The notes under the pieces were generated by a model that made no database searches, had not been told where the DNA came from, and was given only the letters and a program-made list of their open reading frames with translations. The position numbers were made by a program, and so were the translations under genes. From Balaenoptera acutorostrata (lineage: Eukaryota; Chordata; Mammalia; Artiodactyla; Balaenopteridae), in the NCBI RefSeq assembly GCF_949987535.1, contig NC_080071.1:25752236-25816235 (forward strand): 64,000 nucleotides of DNA. Reading direction: 5' to 3'. Each line of letters opens with the position of its first letter. Position 1 is the stretch's first letter. Of the stretch, positions 56,297 to 64,000 are shown piece after piece.

Positions 56297-57299
56297 ACCT
56301 TTTATGAAGTGGCCAATTTTGCTGCTTTGTGTTTTGATTATTTGGGGGGAGGGATAGTATTATTACTCAATCAATGAAATTGATCACACTAACCATATAA
56401 GGACAGAAAGAAACAATTAATATTTCCTTTTTTATTTCCTTGCAGAAACATGGTCGTACTCTACTTCCTCTTAACAGTGATACACAATAAAACATATGTC
56501 TCAAATATTTAAGTCAATTAGAACAATACACTTTGAAGTGGAATATTCTTCAAATTACAGAATTATAGTTCCCTTTATTCTACTGGGACAGGCCTGCTAT
56601 TTAAAGAAACTCTGTGGCTTGAGAAATGACAATATGACAAAGAAATGTACACAGTCCTGAAGGGAACCAAAAGGACAGATGCTGCAGGCTATCTGAGCTT
56701 CTGTTAAATATGAGAACCAAGGGGCATGAACCTAAGCTAGAGAATGGCCTGGCACTAAAAAGTGCTTCCAACTCTTTTGCAATTGCCCTTTGTGGAATAA
56801 ACAGCCCAGAAAAATATAACAAGCAGCAGACACAACAAGAATGTGGACAAGTGGCTCTGGACAGTGCAATGGCAATTTAATGAGTAGAAATCCTCACTGT
56901 TCTATTTTCAGGTTAAGTATGTATACGGATGCTCCTAAAATCGGCATTTTCATTATAGTTAAAAATTGTACTAATATTTTTAGGAGTTCAAAATCATACT
57001 ATTAAAGGCCAAATATTCATCCATTAAACATTTGTAGCTAAAGAAAAACCTTTTGGGAATTACTAAGAAATCAAAAATGTTTGTATCTGGGAAAAAAATT
57101 TTTACACACATATAACTTTATACTTTTAATAAAGAACTAGTATGTTTTTAGTCCCCAAACTTAATCCATCTGTTAAAAATGAAGTTTATTTCTTTAAGTG
57201 GTCTGTTATTCAATCCCTTTCCTCTAAACAGGTATCCATAGAACAGAGAATGTTAGATAGTTAACCAAAATAGGTGTTAATCTTACTCTCTTGAAACAT
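56297..57299. other. Unique non-coding DNA
   Basis: No supported gene or repeat. Confidence 0.4.
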
Positions 57300-57540
57300 T
57301 TAGGAAGGCATAAGGAATCACAGTTTTATAGAATTGTTACAGCTAGAAAGGGCCTTAGAGGGAGCTCCCTCATTTTGAAGATAAAATAGAAATGTGAAGT
57401 GATTTACTTCTAGTTTTGTGATCAGAGCATCCAGATTACTAATCCATCATTCTTTTTCTTTTTTCAAATAGAATGAGGTATATAAAAGGCTTAGTATACT
57501 GCCTGGTACAACGGTAGCACTTAATAATTACTGCTAAAGC
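57300..57540. mobile_element. Probable MIR-like ancient SINE fragments
   Basis: The stretch 'agctagaaagggccttagagggagctccctcattttgaagataaaatagaaatgtgaagtgatttac' (57345-57415) has the MIR-related 'cctcattttacagatgagg' layout. The stretch 'ggtatataaaaggcttagtatactgcctggtacaacggtagcacttaataatt' (57477-57530) resembles a MIR plus-strand end. Both are heavily decayed. Confidence 0.45.
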
Positions 57541-60206
57541 TATATAGAGAGCAATAAGTAGAGATGAATGCGCCCAAAGACATACACAAAAATGTACACA
57601 CAAATTCTGATGCTAAGAAAAGGGTCTGAGCACAAGTATGGGGTAAGACTAATGAATTTGGGTTGCTTTTCAAAAGTATTTAGACTTTCCTTTAAGCCAT
57701 CAAGCAAATGCTATTTTCAGTAGCTCAACGCTAACCCAGCTTACAGCTGCTTGATGAGAGGAAAATTTCCTTCAATGCCTTTATTATTACATAGGAGACT
57801 AGGTGCTTCTCTGCTGAAGAGACCTTGTCTTTCATCTTCTTATGCCAACCACCTCTCATAACAGGTTCTCAATAAACGGCACTCTATATGGATGAATTGA
57901 ATGATAGCAAATAAACAATCATGAAGTAATAGGCAAATTCTAACTCAGAAAACTCAAATGTGAACGGTCAGAATTTGCTTTTCACAAATGAATAAAGGCA
58001 TGTGGCACCCCTTGCTCCCTTACTAATGTTTTGCCTACAGAGTTATGGACACATGTATCTTATTCATGATTGTTTTGGGAGCCAAAACATATCTTCCAGT
58101 GCAAATGAATGTATTTGAGAGCAGGTTCTCCCTGGTCTCTCATTAGTTGTCAAGAGTGACCTAGAGGTAGTTAACCTTAAGGACAGAATTTTTCATTTGC
58201 ATAGTTTTTTTCCTGATCTCTGTCCTGACTAACCAGCCCAGCTTGCCTGTCTGGAAGTATAGATGAGCAGGGAGAAAAAACCTAATTAAGCTAGTTTATA
58301 CATTTTAACATGTCTGGAAAATGGTAGAGATAATGGCTGCAAACCATTTCTGATACTTTAGTCAAGGAATCACATTTTCTTTTTTTCTTTTCAAAATGTG
58401 GTATGAGAAGGAGGGAAAGGAAGAGGCCCCGTGAATTCAGCCCCTCATCTCCCTTTGTGGTAGCTGTTAAGCCAGTACATTTAGTAGGAAGGAGAAAGGA
58501 TAATAGGGCCAGTAATTGGCAGGGCTGTCCAACTACAACTCCCCTCTCTCCCACCACTTGGCCCTGCCCAATTTATCTCTCCCATAGCCCCTTGATGCCT
58601 CATCTCTTCTCCAAACTTTTAAAAAGTTGCCCCCTGTATCTGGTAGCTTTTGTTGTGTAAGGCTATTCATCAAAGCTCCAACCTGAATGTTCTTCCACTT
58701 GTTAAATCAATATTAAAACAAGAAAGAACCCCTAGTTTAAAGCATCCACGTTGTCAGTCCCCCAGCTGGATGGCCACTGCCAATGGTAAGGGGTGAGGGA
58801 AAAGTATAATTAAAACTTAACTTTCAAATAGATCTCATAGTTTATGCCCAGTAAGGAGCTCTTTTCACCACGTGAACTTTCAGGTGGCTGTTCTGAACAA
58901 AATAGGTGCGGATTCCTTTTATGTGAAACCCTTAAGATAATTTTAACATGGTCCTTTGCAGTTTAATTTATCATAAATTCTGGCACCATTTATCACTAAA
59001 TGCAAAATAATGAAGAAATGGCTCTATTAAATCTGAATAACTACTGAATTAAAAAGCAGTTAAATGAATTAAAGCACATAGCACTGTTAACAATATGTGG
59101 AAGGTGTTTGGCTGGAATAAATTACTTTCATAGTCATAATTTGAAGGGTCCACCTTTGGAGAAATATGTTCAAAATTTCACATCCTGAGTCCCTGACTAA
59201 ATCCACATGCACTGCTAATGTACTTTTAAATTGACTTCACAGAAAACATGAGGAAATGCCTGGTCTGAAACTCTTAGGTATCAAAACAAAATTTCTCTAT
59301 TCAGAAGTTGAGGAAAAGAACACTTTAAAGTAGGTATGTAAAATAAAATAACAGATTCCAAGTAAAATATATTTTACTTTTCCACTCTTAATTTTTCCAG
59401 AAATGGCTTTGCAATATATTCATGTAATCTAGCGTACTATTTTTTCAACAACAGCTCTCCCAAGACGAGTATTTTAACATAGCCTATACATAGTACTTTT
59501 AAAAATAATAATAATACAAGGGTTGGCTCAAACACCTAAAGGATTGATTTTTATTCTGATAAATTAGTTGGTAATTATAAACAGAAGGGTTGTTCAAAGG
59601 AAGGCTCCATCACATAATCTGTTTGCATTTATATTCTGAATAGCATGAACAAAAAAAAGACTTCAAAATATGATATCTGGACACTGGACTTTTACAAAAA
59701 AACATTCTAGGATCTGTGGTGATGGAGCGCTGCTATCCAAATACGTCCCCTTGCAGGGTTTGAGCAGATAGTGGGAGTGTTCTTAATCCTTACTCACATG
59801 AGGGCATATTCTAATGTCTTTCATTATCACCCTGGTATTGTGATTAGAAACAGACTTTTCAATAATAGTGTCCTATTGCATGTGTAGAGATATTTCAGTG
59901 TGAAATCTTTAATAAAGAGTATTTGTGAATGAACTTAATTAGCCCTGTTAAAAACATCCAGCAGACAGCAATCTCATGTCCACACAGAGGGCTGTGTCAT
60001 GGCATTGGGACCGGTTTCTTGGATAGACGTTTTCTCTGTGAAAAGCAAAGGTACAATTTTTCAAGAACGCACAAGCCTTTTTTATATGTTTACCAAATAC
60101 AATATCTGGTTTACAGAAAGCAGTTTATTCAGTCATTCTCAAGGTCAACCAGATTTTGTTTCTTTACTGGGGTTACAAAAACATCTATGGACAGAATGCT
60201 AATTTA
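57541..60206. other. Unique non-coding DNA
   Basis: No supported gene. A short L2-like end lies at about 57862-57905 ('gttctcaataaacggcactctatatggatgaattgaatga'). The rest is unassigned. Confidence 0.4.
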
Positions 60207-60244
60207 CACACCCACACACAAACACACACACACACACACACACA
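60207..60244 (+). repeat. (CA)n microsatellite
   Basis: A run of CA dinucleotides, slightly interrupted at its start. It supplies the poly-His/Thr stretch of the 227-codon frame that overlaps it. Confidence 0.93.
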
Positions 60245-61084
60245 GAGAAAGAGGCAGATTCTTGAATTCCAAAGGCATTCCAAAGACTTACCTTTGTCTT
60301 TATGTTTCTATTTTTTTACGGAACGTACATAACTATGTAGAAAAGAAAGCACATATCAATAATACAACATTGTTTCCTATCATCTTTTTTGTTGTTGTTT
60401 TTCTCATGCACTCTTCTTCATCCTTCATTCTGCCAGCCCATCTACCCCAGGAAGGGAATTGGATAGTCTCTAGGTTATTATGTGGAGTGGAACAGAGAAA
60501 GAAAGAGACGTATAGACCACGGAAGTTAGGAGATTCAGTGGTGGGAGTAGAATATTTACCTTTGAGGGAGAAGGATAGTAGATCATTCTCTAACAGCTAT
60601 AAGAGACTCTAGTAGTCTTTGGTGGCTGTTAGCTTATGGGATACTAGAAGATTTAAAATCTGGTACTCACATCATTTTCTCCTTTCCAACTTAATTTTCT
60701 CTGGGGGTGCTTTCAGCTTGGGGTGTGGCCTTTAATTACACAAAGCGAAGGAGCCTCAGGAGAGGGCCCAGATGAGGGAAAGCTATTGAATTGGCTACTT
60801 AGCTTAAAACTCTTTGTTTGCTTGCTTGTTTATTTACAGAGATTTCTATTGTAGCTTCATTGTCCTAGTTTAATAAGAACAAAGCAGGTAAAGATTCAGG
60901 GATAGTAATCTATGTGAGATTTAAAATTATGCATTTGGCTGGGTCTTCCTTGTGCTGTGATGCTGAGATCATATGTTTAAGATGAAAAATGCTTCAAATA
61001 TAGATAGTGAGGAAACTAATTAAGGGACACTAACCAAACTAGAAAGCTGGAAGTCATCTCCTATTTTCCCCTTTTAGTCATCTT
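60245..61084. other. Unique non-coding DNA
   Basis: No supported gene or repeat. Confidence 0.4.
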
Positions 61085-61705
61085 CCCAGTGGTTGGAAAA
61101 ATTCTAACGATATCCCCCACCCCATACACCAAGATCCCTGTCCTTTGGTTATTCAGTCAGACACTAATCTAGGAACTTCTACGAGGAGACTTTGCAGATG
61201 GAGCTAAGGTTAATAATCAGCTAATTTTAAAATAGGGAGAAGGTGAAACAAATGTAATCACACGCAACCTTAAAAGTGGAAGAGGAGGGCAGAAGAGTCA
61301 GTCAGAGCGATGAGGCAGCTTGAGAATACAATGTGCTGTTGCTGGATCTGAGATGTAGGAGGCTACGTGGAGGGACCAGAGGGAGGCTGGGCCTCAGGGA
61401 TACCCCTAGATGACAGCCAGCAAGAAAAAACAGGGTAACCTTAGTCCTACAACCACGTGGAATTGAATTCAGTGAACAACCCGAATAAGCCTGGAAACAA
61501 TTCTCTCTCAGAGCCTCCAGCCCTGCCAACAGCTTGATTTCAGCCTTTGTGAGACTGGAAGCAAAGAACCCAGCTGAGCCCCTTGAACCCAGCTGAGCTC
61601 CCTGGACTTCTGACCATCAGAACTGTGAGATAATAAATGGATGTTGTGTTAACTGCCAAATTTCTGGTAATTTGTTATGGCAGCAACAGCAAACTAATAC
61701 ACTCC
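61085..61705 (+). mobile_element. MLT1-type LTR (ERVL-MaLR), solitary
   Basis: The plus-strand LTR carries the MLT1 order 'aacgatatcccccaccccatacaccaagatccctgtcc', 'gaggagactttgcagatgga', 'cagcttgatttcagcctttgtgagactgg', 'gaactgtgagataataaatggatgttgtg' and the terminal 'taatttgttatggcagcaacagcaaactaatacac'. No internal retroviral genes are present. It is ancient. Confidence 0.9.
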
Positions 61706-62499
61706 ATCTACTCTGTCAGTAAGTTCTATCTATTCTACCTCCCAAATGTCTGGACTCTATCCCTTCCTGTTTATGCTCATTGCACTCTAACACTGAACTC
61801 TTATCACTCCTTCACTGTATTACCAAATATTCCTAAAGGGTTCCCTTTTTATCTTCCTTTATGCTCAGTCTTTTCACCTTAGTGTAGTAGGGATAATTTT
61901 TTTGAAAATTATCAATGACTTTTGTATCAAGGTGGTTGATTTGTTGATTTCTTGCACACAATGATCTTTTTGCCCTCCAAGATCCAATTAAGATAATACC
62001 ATATAAAATTTTCAGGTCATAAACCCATAATTTATAAAAACAAAATGGGAGGCAAGTCTATGAGTGGATAAAAAATTTCCACACATTCTGTAAAGTGGAA
62101 AGCAGATACATGACTGGCAACTCATGAAGTAGGACAAATAAGATCCCTGCTTAGATCTTGCAGCCAAAGGGGCAACCCATAAACCCAGCAAAACTTCAAA
62201 GAAACTTCGGATTTGACAGGGCAAAGTACAGATGAGGGTGAAACTGAGCAAGGGGTTGGAATCATGAGGCCTAATGGAAAGTAAATAAACATAACAATTG
62301 AATTCCCACTTCTACTCCCACTTTTCTGCACGAAACTGCAGCAGCCAGATGTTTAATTCCCAGGGGGAAAAAACCAATAAGAACAAAAGAAATGTTCCAC
62401 TTAAAGAAAGTAAGGAAACTCCCTGTGGAAACTAGGGCAGCTGGTGTGGATCTGGAGCTCATAGCGCAGAGGCATTACCATTCTGGGCTGTGGGGGACC
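61706..62499. other. Unique non-coding DNA
   Basis: No supported gene. The old L1/HAL1 similarity may start within 62180-62500, but I cannot place its boundary. Confidence 0.35.
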
Positions 62500-63880
62500 C
62501 AGTGGCTGACTCACTGACAACTCCCCATGTAGTGAAGTCTGCCAGGAGGCAAGCAGATTTTCTCTCATTTCATTCTTAAATATGAATATTCTACTAAGCA
62601 TCACCAGACGTTTGATGAAATTCTACAAAATGAAATTTCAGAGGAAACAGAGGTAACTCAATGAATACAAGATTTTGTTTTAAGCTCTAAGTAATATAAT
62701 CAGGAAGACTTAAGAAGTTATTACAATCATAAAGAAAAAGGGCACAATGCTATTAAAAGTAAAGGAATCATAGAGAAAAAGGAAGACACTTTAGGGACTA
62801 AAAATCTGATTACAAAAATAAAAAATCCTGTAGATGGGTTTGACTTCTGCAATAGTCAAGAAGTTGAACAAAAGCAGAAATCATAAAATATGAGAAAAAT
62901 ATTTTAAAGATGTAGAGGATTAATCCAGGAATTCTATACTCATGCTATTATGAATTCCAAAAAGTAATAACGGTAGGAATAAGAAGAAATTATTTTAAAA
63001 AATTAGCAGAGAATTTCTCATAGCCAAAGGGCAAAAGCCTTTAAATTGAAAGTGTCCAGTACAACTAATAAAAAAGAACCAGATCTGGACATATTATTAT
63101 CAACTTTAGAAATGCAGAGTAAAAAAAAAATTTTAAACCTCCAGAAAGAAAAACAGGTTTCTTAATGAGAATCAGGGTGTCATCATCTTCAACAACAGAT
63201 ATTGGGAGAAGGAAAACAAAACTTCAATGTTCTGTGAGAAATAAATATCAAATTAGAATTCTATACCCAGCCAAATTATAATTCAAATGTGAGGCTAGAA
63301 ATAACTGTAGTTTTCAGACATTAAAGAATAGTTTACCTCCCACACTCTTTCTTCTGACATCATTTAAGATTTGTTCTAACTAATTAAAGGTGAAAATATA
63401 AAAAAGGATAATCTGGTATTCAGGAAACAATAGGTGAAAATTTGGAGAGCAATAAAGAGAAGTTGCAAGGTGACAGATGTGTCCAGGCCTAGAGAGGATT
63501 TAGTCCAAAGGGGAGATGAAAGAGAGAAACTTCGAAGGGGAAAGAGAGAGGGAATTTCAGAAATTTTATATTGTTATCAATCAATTGGAAGTCCTTAAAT
63601 ATGTATCAACGAATCCTTCGGTACATCAAAAATGCATGAGAATAAAAGGAATTATGAAACTTAAAAAAGTTGTCTAATAAATATGATGTATCTGAATAAA
63701 GTTGTAGATTAATAATAATGTACCAATGTTAATTTCTTAGTTTTGATGATTATACTATGGGTATGCAAGATTTAACAAGCTGCGTGAAGGGTGTACAGAG
63801 ATTCTCCATGTATTTTTTTGTAACTTTAAGTCTAAAATTAATTTAAAACATTAAAACCTTGAAGCAAAAAAAGATATGAG
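62500..63880 (+). mobile_element. HAL1/L1M-type LINE relic
   Basis: The plus strand carries the HAL1/L1ME-like stretch 'aattctatacccagccaaattataattcaaatgtgaggctag', then 'ttttcagacattaaagaatagtttacctcccacactctttc', then 'gtgtccaggcctagagagg'. It continues into an L1M-like 3' end at 63715-63860 ('accaatgttaatttcttagttttgatgattatactatggg', 'gctgcgtgaagggtgtacagag'). HAL1 elements carry only an ORF1-like gene. No open frame survives. Confidence 0.65.
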
Positions 63881-64000
63881 AGTTGTATGCTACTTGAATA
63901 CAGTGAACAATGATTACATAGTCAAGACATAAGCGATGGAAAATGGTGGAGTAACAGCATAAAGCAATTAGTAATTCAGTGTGTGGTATGACTTTGGTTT
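63881..64000. other. Window end, unassigned
   Basis: No feature seen. Confidence 0.3.

Noticed and set aside
59929..60612. 227-codon open frame, the longest outside L1
   Set aside because: Its middle is the (CA)n repeat read as His/Thr, the rest has no recognisable domain, and there is no start-codon context or codon bias. A chance frame is more likely.
1..64000. A novel defence, toxin or other undescribed multi-gene system
   Set aside because: The window has one candidate exon and otherwise only retroelements, ancient repeats and unique non-coding DNA. Nothing supports a new gene system.

Overview
The window is nuclear DNA from a mammal, almost certainly a cetacean or a close cetartiodactyl relative. 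The main evidence is repeated copies of the tRNA-derived CHR-type SINE (5' end GGGCTTCCCTGGTGGCGCAG, tail (AATA)n). Cetartiodactyl-type L1 elements with their characteristic 5'UTR, ORF1 and 3'UTR agree with this. Species cannot be fixed from the sequence. The base composition is AT-rich, and there are no prokaryotic features, operons, CRISPR arrays or independent RNA genes.

Layout. 1-9000: AT-rich unique DNA with a CHR SINE tail, two old L1 3' ends and simple repeats. 9000-18300: a block of L1 fragments, all on the minus strand. It holds an orphan 5' end of a fairly young L1 (5'UTR plus start of ORF1) followed by two head-to-tail old L1 5' halves, each interrupted by a SINE. 18768-19712: an L1 3' portion with a twin-priming style 5' inversion. 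19850-29260: mostly unique DNA with MIR, L2 and MER5A relics, a 15-bp-TSD L1 stub, a near-perfect 19-bp hairpin and two SINEs. 29963-30099: the only convincing host protein-coding sequence, a short exon-like open segment ending in a good splice donor; I do not recognise the gene. 30100-35600: unique DNA, a GATA microsatellite, an MLT1 LTR and an old L1 with a SINE in it. 35660-37560: an old L1 carrying a younger L1 and a SINE at one shared target site. 37560-48510: unique DNA with two SINEs and an L2. 48512-53710: a SINE and a 5.0 kb L1 (301-codon open ORF1, broken ORF2) stacked at one target site. 53711-64000: unique AT-rich DNA, a SINE, a possible pseudogene fragment, an MLT1 LTR and a HAL1/L1M relic at the end.

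The genes do not work together as a system. If the exon is real, most of the window is probably intronic to one large plus-strand gene, or it is intergenic. The biology visible here is retrotransposon insertion history: target-site reuse, twin priming, extreme 5' truncation, one anomalous 5'-only L1, and G-rich L1 3'UTRs. I found no convincing previously undescribed functional system. The most checkable unusual items are the two triple-TSD nested sites, the twin-primed L1, the orphan L1 5' end, the hairpin and the unidentified exon.
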